A stretch of 64,000 nt of DNA, taken from assembly GCF_014529535.1 (NCBI RefSeq), contig NW_023503941.1:2478942-2542941 (forward strand). Direction: 5' to 3'. The position numbers and the translations under genes were made by a program. Shown here piece by piece: positions 23,851-33,855 of this stretch; positions within the stretch are counted from its first letter, which is position 1, and every line of letters starts with the position of its first letter. The notes beneath the pieces were generated by a model. That model ran no database searches. It was not told the DNA's origin and saw nothing but the letters and a program-made list of their open reading frames with translations. Origin of the DNA: Bradysia coprophila. Its lineage: Eukaryota; Arthropoda; Insecta; Diptera; Sciaridae.

Positions 23851-25138
23851 TTGGGTATTGTCGCTACGTTCAGCTCTTGTCTTTAATTGACATGTACGCT
23901 GTCTTAGCTCCGAATGCAGACTAAAACGCTGAACTTATTAAAGAGTGAAAGAGGAACCAGGGTGGTGTCGTATTCAATTTGGTTCAGCATTAGCTGATTA
24001 AGAAACAGCGTTAATAAGGAATTGTATGGAAAAGCACGGTGTCTATTGTTCCCTCACTATTCGAATCAACCGAAAATCTCAAAGCTTTTCATTCCATCAA
24101 ACATGATTGATTGACTATTTATTGATAAAACAACTGCACTACAGTCCGTACATGTAGCACCAGTATTTCAGTTTTCGGCTGTCAGACTCATGCTTGTCGT
24201 TAGTCACTTTTAAGAGAAACGAATTGATAATGAACGGTTCGATGACTGAACGCGGTAATCATTTCATTCAAAATGGGTCACGCAGACCTTCTGATTGTTA
24301 CGAAATGGAACATGACTTTTCTGAAAATGGAACATGGATCTGACGATCAGTTTAAACTAAAAACAGAGTGAGGCGCTTGTCCAACTGAGACTCTTAAAAA
24401 AGTCTTTTTTACAGTTGTCGTTAGTGAAATTTCGGCATGGGTGCACTCAGCTGGTGCACTCATTGGAACTGTTCATACGATTGTACCTCTAGCACGAGCG
24501 TACGTTCAACTTTTTTGACGTTTGACGTTTATTAAGTAAACAACTGGATTGTGATCTGTCCACAAATTATTGACTATTTTGAACGTTTTGAACCCCAAAA
24601 TAGCTGCAAAGGCTATAATATAGTTAATAACTAGAGAATATCTGCCTGAATCGCTTGGAGTATACTTAAATTTCTATAAGCAAACTGAAATATCAACGAT
24701 TTGAGACGACATAACCTCACCAGAAACTGAACGAACAGCAAAAAGTTGGAATACTTGATCAAAGGTATACGACGGTAAGTCCACTTGACCCTAAGTCACC
24801 TGGGTCAGTGGTCTGTTCCGGTTAACGCCCTGGAGTAAGTCGTTATTAACCTTCTGGACAAATGATTGACATTGCATAAATTTGTGTGGTACGAGTCCCA
24901 ATCTCATTGGATTTGCTTTTTTTGACCTGATGAGACACAGCACTCCGAGTGAAAAGTTTGAACGAACTCGATAAAGCCCAAAGGGAACACTCATTACGTT
25001 TTTTTTGAAGGAGAACTCTGAAGCCTGGAGAAAGTTTGTGTATGGGAACCCAAGGCTTCGGAATTGGGCTTCAGAGTGACTTGAGTGTTCTACGCTTTGA
25101 GTTATAATCGGAGCTTGACACGTTGATCTCGAGCGGAC
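23851..25138. other. Stretch upstream of the retrotransposon ORF1
   Basis: No gene. The retrotransposon 5' untranslated region must lie in the right part, but its 5' end cannot be placed without a second copy. Confidence 0.4.
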
Positions 25139-26380
25139 ATGGAAATGAATCATAATCTGCGAACGAGAAAGAATACAGTGGTAACCAGAGAATTAACCGT
25201 GACTAAAGTCAAGAAGGCTAGAGTCGACAAAACTGTGACAAAAACCACCAAAGACGTACCTATTGTAAAATCAACGAAATCACCGGTTATATTGGCACGA
25301 CCATCGCTGCACCGCTTATCTTCATCGAATCAAACTTCAGCAGCCTCTGTGTCTAGAGCGTCTTTGACTAGAACGCCTTTGGCTAATCGGACTTCAACGC
25401 AACCTAAACCGACTGCCTCTACTGTGACGTCGTCTACGGCATCTCTGTCAATTGATAGATTAAAATCGGTTGAATCTAGACTAAAATCAATCGAGGAAAA
25501 CTGTAGTCAAGAATCTCGACTGTCCTCTATTGAAACTGCTGTGACTCATTTGAGAGCGGAGAACGCTGAGTTCCAGCTGACTGTCGAAGTGTTGAAGGGA
25601 GACATTGAAAGTCTACAATTTGTTACTTCTCAATTGTGCGCTACAGATAGGAAACTTGAGGAAACTAGTGACATCTGCATTCGTCTTGACGCTGAAAACA
25701 AGGAGCTGAGAGCTGAGCTAGCTGATCTAAGAGCGGCTCTGAAGCAGCAAGAATATTCTCTTGAGCTGGACAAGGCTGCTCAGGAGGAAGGAATATCGGT
25801 AGAGCAACAACGACTAAATAGCAACATTATTATCAGGGGTGTTGATGTAAACGAAGACATTACTGAAGAAGGATTGAAAGGCGTTTTCAACAACATTCTT
25901 CGACACGTTGGAGTTTTGGAAACCAACGAATTTTCACCAGTCTCAGCAAAGCTACTTAGACCTAATAACAAATTGTTGTCAAAAGTCAAAACAGCCAGTA
26001 CAATCGAAATCAAACTGCCGTCTACGACTGCTAAGCGAAAATTCCTTCAAGCTAAACGCGTCAAGAAATTTATCACCCCGCCTGATATTAGTTGCCAGCC
26101 AGTTTCCAACAAGCCAATTCTCATCACGGAGCAGTTGACAAAGGTCAACCAGGAATTGCTGTTCCAAGCACGTTCACTAAGAGGCACCAGCAAATATAAA
26201 TTTGTGTGGTCTAACAACGGACAAATTTTGGCCAGGAAAAAGCCAGGTTCTCGAGTAATTCGGATAAAAGACGCTGATCACGTTAACCTTCTACGTACTG
26301 CTCTTAACCTACCACCAATAAGCACACATGGACGACGTGACGCCGGAAGAACTGAGTTCTTTAATTCGAATAAATCATAG
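25139..26380 (+). CDS. Non-LTR retrotransposon ORF1 protein
   Basis: 413 residues from ATG to TAG, uninterrupted. Residues 1-100 are basic and Ser/Thr-rich. Residues about 105-225 are heptad-rich coiled coil (RLKSVESRLKSIEEN, then ENKELRAELADLRAALKQQE). Residues about 228-400 form a globular C-terminal region beginning NIIIRGVDVN and including KFVWSNNGQILARKKPGSR and a final IKDADHVNLL. This layout, without zinc knuckles, matches ORF1 proteins of CR1/L2/Kiri-like non-LTR elements whose C-terminal domain is related to the FP family. Such proteins bind the element RNA and form its particle. The next frame starts 53 bp before the stop, so ORF1 and ORF2 overlap. Confidence 0.85.
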   Translation: MEMNHNLRTRKNTVVTRELTVTKVKKARVDKTVTKTTKDVPIVKSTKSPVILARPSLHRLSSSNQTSAASVSRASLTRTPLANRTSTQPKPTASTVTSSTASLSIDRLKSVESRLKSIEENCSQESRLSSIETAVTHLRAENAEFQLTVEVLKGDIESLQFVTSQLCATDRKLEETSDICIRLDAENKELRAELADLRAALKQQEYSLELDKAAQEEGISVEQQRLNSNIIIRGVDVNEDITEEGLKGVFNNILRHVGVLETNEFSPVSAKLLRPNNKLLSKVKTASTIEIKLPSTTAKRKFLQAKRVKKFITPPDISCQPVSNKPILITEQLTKVNQELLFQARSLRGTSKYKFVWSNNGQILARKKPGSRVIRIKDADHVNLLRTALNLPPISTHGRRDAGRTEFFNSNKS

Positions 26381-26713
26381 ATTCGACGGCTCCATTATAG
26401 GACCCACAGCTGGAGGTCTGAATTTCATGCATTGGAACATTAACAGTCTTCAGAAAAAGCTCCATGAAGTGGAGTATCGCATTATCGATTACCCCGGTGT
26501 TCTACATCTCATTGCTATCAGTGAAACTGGCTTGTCCAGTTCCAATCATTCCACATATCAACTTCAGGACTATCGTGCGATACACAATTATCGAACTACA
26601 ACAAGTGGTGGAGGTGTGTCTCTGTTCGTTCATGAGAGCCTCTGTGGCAGCGCTCCAAAGACTGTGATCAATGCTGTTACGACTGAACTTCATCATTTTT
26701 TGGTTGTCGAGAC
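26328..26713 (+). pseudogene. Non-LTR retrotransposon ORF2, endonuclease part only (3'-truncated)
   Basis: Begins MDDVTPEELSSLIRINHRF and contains the N-terminal signatures of an APE-type endonuclease/exonuclease/phosphatase domain: NFMHWNINSL, then LIAISETGLS, then YRAIHNYRTTTSGGGVSLFV. About 128 residues remain. The frame then runs into the 20-bp hairpin array and ends within it. The reverse transcriptase and everything downstream are absent. It overlaps ORF1 by 53 bp in another frame. Loss of the 3' part is atypical, because normal insertions are 5'-truncated. It therefore reflects deletion, recombination or array expansion. Confidence 0.85.
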
Positions 26714-27074
26714 TATCGTTCAGAAAATGATTTTATCGTTCAGAAAATGATTTTATCGTTCAGAAAACGATTTTATCGTTCAGAAAATGATTTTATCGTT
26801 CAGAAAACGATTTTATCGTTCAGAAAATGATTTTATCGTTCAGAAAATGATTTTATCGTTCAGAAAATGATTTTATCGTTCAGAAAATGATTTTATCGTT
26901 CAGAAAATGATTTTATCGTTCAGAAAACGATTTTATCGTTCAGAAAACGATTCTATCGTTCAGAAAATGATTTTATCGTTCAGAAAATGATTTTATCGTT
27001 CAGAAAACGATTTTATCGTTCAGAAAACGATTCTATCGTTCAGAAAACGATTTTATCGTTCAGAAAATGATTTT
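26714..27074 (+). repeat. 20-bp hairpin satellite array
   Basis: Seventeen complete 20-bp monomers, CAGAAAAYGATTTTATCGTT, at 26721-27060 with partial units at each side. The C variant gives AACGAT-TTT-ATCGTT, a short hairpin. By reading, 7 complete units have C and 10 have T at the first CpG. The ATCGTT half is unchanged in all 17. Two units have TTC in the loop. It lies between the broken retrotransposon and the 3' end of the CNNM gene. Confidence 0.97.
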
Positions 27075-27169
27075 CGAATATCTGAAGCTGTGATAGGAAC
27101 TGGGTTCAGTTAGCGAGACGACGAAAAAAAAACGACCAGTCGATGTGTGTGTAAGCAAATGGGAAAATA

Positions 27170-27175
27170 TTTATT
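27170..27175 (-). terminator. Poly(A) signal of the CNNM gene
   Basis: AATAAA on the minus strand, about 20 bp after the TAG stop. It is the first canonical signal and lies within about 100 bp of the hairpin array. Confidence 0.7.
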
Positions 27176-27196
27176 CAGAATCGCGTTCCGAGTGTT

Positions 27197-29530
27197 CTAA
27201 ATGTGTGGAGGTAACAACATATGTTCGGGTTTACTTTCCGGCTCACGGCCAACGCTTATGTCTTCCAGTTGCAATCCCGTCGGAGAGTGTGACTTGATGG
27301 ACAGAGTCTTGCTGAGGGCATTCGCCGCTTCGTTTGCTTTCATTTGTCTGTAATCGTCCTGCAACGAGTTCAGAAAGATTTTAACGTCATCGTCAATCAC
27401 TTCGTTTCCTCCACCGTCGTCCATTTTTTGTGACTTTTCCATTAATGTGGCCCGTAATGCAGCCAAGTACAGATTGCGTTTGATTGCGATGTAAAGGACA
27501 TCCTTGATTGCCTTCACGGTATAGTCCGGCTCGAAGGCGTGCTTCATAATTGCATTCATATTCAACGACTGCAACGATCCTCGAATGTTCTCTTTGGGCT
27601 CGCTAATACGAATACTCTTTTTGCGCTCAATGCTGCGGATACTCTCCTTGTGCTCAACACCACCAATATTTTGCACCAACGCATCGCTGCCGAAAAACGT
27701 GAACGGTCCACATTCAAATGTCAGGCCTTCGGTGCCGACAATAACTTCGACACGACCCTCCAGAATCAGTAGGAAATAATCGGCCGGTTTGCCTTGTTCG
27801 AAAATGACGAGCGACGGATCGTTCTTATCTTTCCCCTTGCATTTGATTTGGTAGATTACGTCCTGCTTCAGTAATCGATGTAATATTGTCGGTGACACGA
27901 GTTCCGGTTTGAATGCGTCCACATATGTGCTGAGATACTGAAAGCTGGCCGAAGATAGTTGTGACGTAATGTAAATGCGTTCACGGCGCTCAGCAAACGC
28001 TGCATATTCGGTCTTTTCGAAGTGAGGTTGATGTTTCGGCATCACTAGTTGATTGCTGGTGATGTCCGTTTCGTCCATGATCTCCGCTTGAATGAGCTCC
28101 TCAATGACATCCTCCAGTGTTATGAGGCCAATCGTTTCGCTGTACGGATCTCCATCGTTGCTGATGCGTCGCACAAATGCCATGTGACCGTGTTGACCGG
28201 TCTTGAATTGACGGAACACGGCAGCTAGTGTCACATCCTCGAACACGAAGTAACAATAATTTTGGTAGAACTCGCAGACCGTACGCAGCGGAGTATTATC
28301 GTCCGGATCGATCAGTGCCAGATCTTTAATCAGCAGCAGTTTCTGGACATTGTGCCGACTGCCTTCGTACACGGGAATCCGAGAGTAGCCCGACTTCATT
28401 ATTTCGGAAATGGTCTCAAAGTCTAAGATTGCGTCGTACGACAGCATGAACACGTCTTCAATCCTGGTCATCGATTCAGCGACGGTTTTCTTTTTCATGT
28501 CTAAGGCGCCCGAAATGATGTTCACCTCGTCCCTGTCCAAATCGTTGCCATCAGTCGTGACACGTACCAGTTCCTTTAATCTCTCTCGGCTGTACACATT
28601 TCCGATCTCTTCGCCTAGAAGGTAATCCAACACTTTCGATATCGGGTAAGCCAACGGAGATGTCAGCACCATAATCAATTTCGTGATATAAATGGTCTTA
28701 GCGCCCACCAGCAAACCGTGGCGAGAGCATATAGCTTGTGGTATGACCTCACCGAATACCACAATCAGCATGGTGGAAAATATGACCGCAAACAGACCGG
28801 ATGTCAGGCCGCCCATCAGAGCCGCATTGGTTGCGTTCACCATAACATTGCCCAACAGAATACTGCACAGCAAAAAGTTGCCGAGGTTGCGAACCGGCTG
28901 AATGATCTTCGCATATTTCCGTTCGCTTTTGGTCCCCGTATTGATAAGAATCTTAAGCTCCGTCTTGTCCAACGCCATCAGTCCCAAATTCAGACCAGAA
29001 AACAGTGCTGAGAATACAAGGCACACCGCAATGACAATGACAGTCAACCAAAGCGGCACCTTCACTTTGTTGCTTCTTATCAGCAGCCAATTTTGATTCC
29101 CTTGCACCGTCACATAGTCTTTCCCATTCCTTGCGCATATACGGTAATCCTGATCGTTGGCTGGTGGTACGACGATGTCCACCAGTGAACTGAATTCGGA
29201 AAGACCTCTTTCGAGTACGGAATACTCTTGGTGGATGGTGGCCTGACAAGACGATTGGGTGAACATTATCACCGTGCCATTGGTGAATCCATAACCGAAC
29301 AATCTCAGCGTGGCCTTTGTATTTTCTATCAACTCAGGCACCGTTCTATCGCTGTACGACACTTCAGCCTCATTGTTTTCCACGCGTAATCCCGTTATTC
29401 GAATAGCATTCAAACTCTCATCGTCAGTGTTCTGTAACACATCCGCACCATCGAGATAGCAACAGACGAATGCAACGTTCAACAGAAATATGAAGAAATT
29501 CCTTGATAACAAGCGTGCTATCACGTACAT
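27197..29530 (-). CDS. uex: CNNM-family metal transporter (Unextended/ACDP homologue)
   Basis: The open frame reaches 29599 (800 codons), but its first 23 codons come from an ACGTGT-type simple repeat. The Met at 29530 starts a good signal peptide (RNFFIFLLNVAFVCC), giving 777 residues. Using numbers from 29599, an extracellular domain (about 52-180) carries an NGT glycosylation site at 107. The DUF21/CNNM membrane domain (about 181-330) includes SGLNLGLMALD and VVFGEVIPQAICSRHG. A CBS pair (about 376-510) includes GYSRIPVYEG and GLITLEDVIEELIQAEIMDE. A cyclic-nucleotide-binding-like domain (about 560-735) includes DYFLLILEGRVEVIVG. CNNM proteins act in Mg2+ transport at the plasma membrane, and the fly homologue is uex. 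Size fits the family. The single exon is notable and could mean intron loss or a retrocopy, but the frame is intact and all domains are present. Confidence 0.93.
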   Translation of the reverse strand: MYVIARLLSRNFFIFLLNVAFVCCYLDGADVLQNTDDESLNAIRITGLRVENNEAEVSYSDRTVPELIENTKATLRLFGYGFTNGTVIMFTQSSCQATIHQEYSVLERGLSEFSSLVDIVVPPANDQDYRICARNGKDYVTVQGNQNWLLIRSNKVKVPLWLTVIVIAVCLVFSALFSGLNLGLMALDKTELKILINTGTKSERKYAKIIQPVRNLGNFLLCSILLGNVMVNATNAALMGGLTSGLFAVIFSTMLIVVFGEVIPQAICSRHGLLVGAKTIYITKLIMVLTSPLAYPISKVLDYLLGEEIGNVYSRERLKELVRVTTDGNDLDRDEVNIISGALDMKKKTVAESMTRIEDVFMLSYDAILDFETISEIMKSGYSRIPVYEGSRHNVQKLLLIKDLALIDPDDNTPLRTVCEFYQNYCYFVFEDVTLAAVFRQFKTGQHGHMAFVRRISNDGDPYSETIGLITLEDVIEELIQAEIMDETDITSNQLVMPKHQPHFEKTEYAAFAERRERIYITSQLSSASFQYLSTYVDAFKPELVSPTILHRLLKQDVIYQIKCKGKDKNDPSLVIFEQGKPADYFLLILEGRVEVIVGTEGLTFECGPFTFFGSDALVQNIGGVEHKESIRSIERKKSIRISEPKENIRGSLQSLNMNAIMKHAFEPDYTVKAIKDVLYIAIKRNLYLAALRATLMEKSQKMDDGGGNEVIDDDVKIFLNSLQDDYRQMKANEAANALSKTLSIKSHSPTGLQLEDISVGREPESKPEHMLLPPHI

Positions 29531-29599
29531 ATCTACACTGCGAATGAATATATTCCTCGCTCGGGTACACACACGTACACGTACACGCACACAGGTCAC

Positions 29600-30095
29600 C
29601 GTCGGATTTAATTTTATGTTCGAAATTTAATTAATTTCATGAAAATTCTACTAACAAACTAAGCTACACACCAGCCGTAGTCAACGCTGAACAGTAAACT
29701 GAAAATGAGAGAATTAAGGTGGAAAAACGCTCTTTCATTCATTCATCGACCGAACGACGCGTAAGCTATTTTTGTTTTGTTTTTTTCGCTACACACAACA
29801 AGTGATTCAATCGACGCGACTAGTGGCTCGAACCAGATCAAACTAGAAAATTGGTTCCACCGAAGATTTCTCTTTTTTTCGCGTAAAACTTAGCTCTAAT
29901 GGTGAATGTTGTAAATAAAACATTCACACTGTTGATTCCGTTGTGTGTATAATAGCGGGATACCTTCGCTGCACGAAAATATGCTGATGCTTGCTCAGAG
30001 TCGGGCGTCAATGTATTGAGGAAAATTGGAAATTTTCACATTTTCCTGTGTGCGAATGAAATTAGATGCAAGGTACCTACGTCGAGTAAATACGT
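29600..30095. promoter_or_regulatory. Upstream region of the CNNM gene
   Basis: This stretch should hold the minus-strand promoter and 5' untranslated region. No clear TATA box or initiator can be picked with confidence, and no other gene is seen. Confidence 0.3.
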
Positions 30096-30504
30096 ATCAG
30101 TCAAAAACACTCAAAAGAGTAAAAGTGACGCAAGTCCCTGTGCATACTTCCAAAACAACTGATATCGCTGGAGGTGACGCATTCTGCGCTTGTACGCAAA
30201 AACTGTTACAAAACTGTCTACCAAAAAAATTTTGCGTCACGAAGTGGCAGATGGCTCGGACGTATTAGGACATATTCTTGCCTATTTTAAAAAATTTCTT
30301 TAAAGTACTTTCCTCAACATCTGCCACTTGTGACGCAAAATTTTTTTGGTAAAATTTTGTTTCTAGAATTTCTTTGGTCAAATTTTTGATGTTACAGTTT
30401 TTGCGTACAAGCGCAGAATGCGTCACCTCCAGCGATATCAGTTGTTTTGGAAGTATGCACAGGGACTTGCGTCACTTTTACTCTTTTGAGTGTTTTTGAC
30501 TGAT
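30096..30504. mobile_element. Foldback element (GTGACGCAAGTCCC family)
   Basis: Long inverted repeat with ends ATCAGTCAAAAACACTCAAA and the matching complement. The arms include GTGACGCAAGTCCCTGTGCA, GATATCGCTGGAGGTGACGC and GCGCTTGTACGCAAAAACTG, and near the loop TGACGCAAAATTTTTTTGGT. The arms are nearly identical. It shares short blocks (GATATCGCT, TACGCAAAAA, GTGGCAGAT) with the foldback of the composite family at 17680, so the two are distant relatives. A diverged half-copy is at 34386-34620. Confidence 0.9.
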
Positions 30505-30524
30505 ATCAGTTCTTTTGGAAGAAT

Positions 30525-30890
30525 TAGTAGATTGAAAAAATTTGAAAAAATTTGAAAAATTTGAATGGAAAATTTAAAAGATTTTGAAAACTTTAAAAAA
30601 TTTAAAAAAATTTGAAAAATTTAGAAAATTTTGAAAAATTTAAAAAAATTTAAAAAATTTTGAAAAATTTAAAAAATTTTGAAAAATTTAAAAATTTTTG
30701 GAAAATTTTGAAAAATTTGAAAAAAATAAAAAAATTTGAAAAATTTAACAAATTTTGAAAAATTTAAAAATTTAAAAAAATTTGAAAAATGTAAAAAAAA
30801 TTTTGAAAAATTTAAAAAAAAATTTAAAAATTTTTAAAATTTTGAAAAATTAAAAAAAAAAATTTAAAAATTTTAAAAATACTAAATTTA
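30525..30890 (+). repeat. Degenerate AT-rich minisatellite (TTTGAAAAATTTAAAAAA)
   Basis: Continuous poorly ordered repeats of TTTGAAAAATTT and TTTAAAAAATTT directly after the foldback. The position is the same as that of the 18-bp minisatellite in the composite family. Confidence 0.85.
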
Positions 30891-31170
30891 GGAAAAAAAT
30901 TGAGGCGAGCAGAGCTTACCAAATACCAAAAGCGAACAAATTTGTTCTACCATACCCATCCACACACACTTAAAGGTGTTATATATGGGGCCTATATGGG
31001 AACTTCGAGGAGCCCTAGCTCCGAAACGAGGCCGATTCCCCCCAAATTTTTTTTTCTGGAATGTCTTAGAATGACGACTAGAATCTACTCCCAAAATTTC
31101 AACAAAATCTAAAGAAGACTTTAGAAGATAGGAAACACGGACGGATGGACGGACGGACTAAGTAACGTAA
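30891..31170 (+). repeat. 3' module with (GGAC)n microsatellite
   Basis: Contains AGCAGAGCTTACCAAATACC, GGTGTTATATATGGGGCC and a GGACGGATGGACGGACGGAC run at about 31138-31159. It completes a foldback / minisatellite / microsatellite-bearing-module order parallel to the 17680 family. The GTCC run on the other strand recalls the GTCY runs of Helitron-like elements. Confidence 0.5.
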
Positions 31171-32321
31171 CGTAGGATTTTTTCATTTCGTTTAAAGTAC
31201 TGAAATTGACCAAAATGTATGGAAATGGGGCTTCTTGGAAGATTTTTTGCGTGGCCAAATTTTAAGCTGCAAGAACGTGTGATACCTCGTTGAACTCGTA
31301 CGGACGCCTAGTTTTTTTTAATGGTAATTTGGAGTCATTTGTCTTTGAATTGTAGAACTTCAATATTTGCTGTATATATGGTTCTGCAGTCTACGACAAA
31401 AATTATTTTTTTGAAATTTTTTCTAGTAATAGGACTTGCGTCACGGGCGCTATGCTAACGCACGCCCATGATTACGTTTGGTATTAGTGTTACAGCTGAG
31501 AAATCAGGTCAACTGAGACATGGGACATTGTGACGCAAGTTACCTGCGAAGTACAATTAATGAACAGAAGTGGTGTTGTCACATGGTCAAAAATAAAATC
31601 TGCAATTTACGCCCAAGCAAGTTACTGTGTAGTTTTCCAACGTGTCCTCAAGAGACGCTTTGAATTTTCGAGAGTTTTTTTTTGATCCGCCATTCTCTGC
31701 ATCAAGTCTTTTGATCATGTAGATTTTTGACTTAAATCATAGCACTGCTCCTAGCATTAACATAGAAAATATTTGGAAGCTGATGAAGTCACAGTAGACA
31801 CTGCGTTTCCGTTGTATGTGTTAAGACATATTTAAACAATAAGCGGTGGCTCGTATCACTAAAACCTACAACTTCGATGCTAGTTGGTTCAGCGTTAATG
31901 CTAGGAGCAGTGTTATGCTGAAATAATATTTCTACGTAAGAACATGAGAATACATGAGCAGATACCCTTCTCGTAAAGGGAGTATGATGAAAGTGTGGCA
32001 TGCGTGCTATAAGGTACGAAAAGTGTGGACAAGGAGTTTTGTGGATGGTCTCAAAGTCCTTGGCTCCATTTGTTATCCGCATAGGTGTATACGATGATAG
32101 GATTGATCGATGACCAAGTTTATATCAGTGTTCCCATCTGTTTGATATATCAATACCGTCTGAGAATAGAGTGGATCAGCTTGTATATTATGTATGTATG
32201 TCATCATAGTTATCGCCGCGTTTCAACAGTTTGTTCACCTCTAGAAAACACAATTTTACTTAGTCAGAGTCAGAGTTTTAAAAGTCATTGATGTTCCCAG
32301 TGAATGAAGTGATTACAAGAG
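31171..32321. other. Gene-free stretch with repeat fragments
   Basis: ACTTGCGTCAC at about 31434 and GTGACGCAAGT at about 31532 form a loose inverted pair related to the 30096 foldback. The segment 31796-31925 (GACACTGCGTTTC, AGCGGTGGCTC, GCTAGGAGCAGTG) is a diverged copy of 38953-39085. Confidence 0.55.
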
Positions 32322-32433
32322 CTCGTTCAGAAACTCTTCGTTAAGTTTCACTGGTGAGGATTTTGACACTTCTTTCATATAAAATATGTCAAAATCATCA
32401 CTTTGGGTAACGAATTTTTAGTTCCTGAACGAG
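32322..32433. mobile_element. Foldback MITE (GTTCAGGAACT family), copy 2
   Basis: Starts CTCGTTCAGAAACTCTTCG and ends GTTCCTGAACGAG. It is the same element as 14987-15095 in the opposite orientation, with the core TTTCATATAAAATATGTCAA. Confidence 0.85.
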
Positions 32434-33129
32434 TTCCAAGTACATGATATTTTGGCACGAAATTTGAATTCGCTGAAGGATTTTCAAATCAGTGCTAAAA
32501 TATCATAGCCTGGGCGTATATTCTCATGTCCTTCGTAACTTTAAGAATTTATGACTTGACAATTGCGTGTATCAAATCCCATAAGAACTGTCAAGTTACG
32601 AACGCTACGAGAATCTACACCCTAAGAACATTGATGACTTTTAATACTCCAAAAAATGTGAAATGTGTGTTTTTAGAATGAACCAACTGTAGTATTGTGC
32701 GATTAAAGGCTTTAATCAAAACTCAGTTATCAAGAACAAGACAGGCGATAAAAAAAAATTCAAAATTTCATGTTCAACTCATACGTTGAATTTCAATCAA
32801 GGTGACGGATCGCTATCCCATCCATGCAAGATTGAATGTGGAAATTATGATTGCAAATTGTTCCATTGTAATTCAAAATAAATTCTGTTAGTTACCCAAC
32901 TAATTACACGACCAATCCCTGTACACAAACACGTGATGGACATGTGTGCCGTTAAAAAAATCGTTTGACGGCGGCGCCAAAAAAAAATTCAATTTTTTTA
33001 TAAGTTTTAAAAGAAATGAACCGACATGAGCAATTCCTTGAAAATGAAGATGAAGCAAGAGTATGCTGGGAACTAATCGATCCATGCATAAGAACAAAGA
33101 TTTTGACGCTTAGTTTCGGTAAATTTTAG
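32434..33129. other. Gene-free stretch with small inverted repeats
   Basis: TGATATTTTGGCAC (about 32448) pairs with GTGCTAAAATATCA (about 32492). CGTAACTT (about 32536) pairs with AAGTTACG (about 32591). No gene. Confidence 0.5.
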
Positions 33130-33400
33130 AACTGTGAGGGGTCATTCACTGATTAAGTACTCATCGAAGCTAGGTGACCTGTCGAAGAGTGTTCGCTTCA
33201 TGCATATTCGCAATTCTCTCCATACATTTTTGGGTCCACAAGGGGGAAAGTTATTTGGGTGTGATTTGTCGATAAATCGTTCATTTGAACACCCTACCTT
33301 AAACTCTTCAAATCTTAGTTTACTTAAGAGCATGTACACCGAACAAGTTGTCAACGGCGGTCTTGATCTGCCTTCCAGCTGGCGCACACCTCTACTTTAC
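33130..33400 (+). CDS. Candidate internal exon
   Basis: An open frame of about 90 codons runs from a possible acceptor (GGTAAATTTTAG, ending about 33129) to a consensus donor, TAC|GTGAGT, at 33400/33401. The translation reads like protein (GPQGGKLFGCDLSINRSFEH, then GGLDLPSSWRTPLLY). No ATG precedes it in frame, so it would be internal. No family was recognised and no partner exons were found. The opposite strand is also open, so chance is possible. Confidence 0.3.
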
Positions 33401-33776
33401 GTGAGTAATATTATCGGTACATGTAGCATTATCTTATACGAATTTTGTTGTTTGTTTACGCATATAATGATATTCAGTCAGTATAGTTAGTCAGCGTTCG
33501 TGTAAGGTTTCGTAAGCTGTTGAATCGCCAACTCACATGTTTAAATACAAAGTATAATTTATGGACATGACAACACGCCTATTATCGCACGAAAGCGAAT
33601 TGAAGAAAGAAGAAGAAAATCGATGCTTTCATAACAGAAGAAATGAGAATAATTATGAGCCAACGAATAGGTATTTATGCAACCGACTGATAAATACACT
33701 GGATGTGTAGATTGTCACTCGAGACCGCAGGCCGAGTTTGACAACACATATCGTGTGCCTAAATAGTATATTTTAC

Positions 33777-33855
33777 CATAGTTCAATAAGGTAGTATACG
33801 TACACTGAGAGCGAAGCCAGAGGGGAGTACACACCTTATGTGTATTGAGCTATGT
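33777..33855. repeat. Inverted repeat (CATAGTTCAATA)
   Basis: CATAGTTCAATAAGGTAGTA pairs with the complement of the right arm ACATAGCTCAATACACATAA. Related TG-rich blocks recur near 34940-35000. Confidence 0.5.

Noticed and set aside
26721..27060. CRISPR-like array
   Set aside because: Units are contiguous with no spacers, and the sequence is eukaryotic.
28410..29096. Plus-strand frames opposite the CNNM gene
   Set aside because: Shadow frames of a conserved coding region on the other strand.
33142..33387. Minus-strand 81-codon frame opposite the candidate exon
   Set aside because: Both strands are open. The plus strand is preferred because of the GTGAGT donor, though neither is secure.
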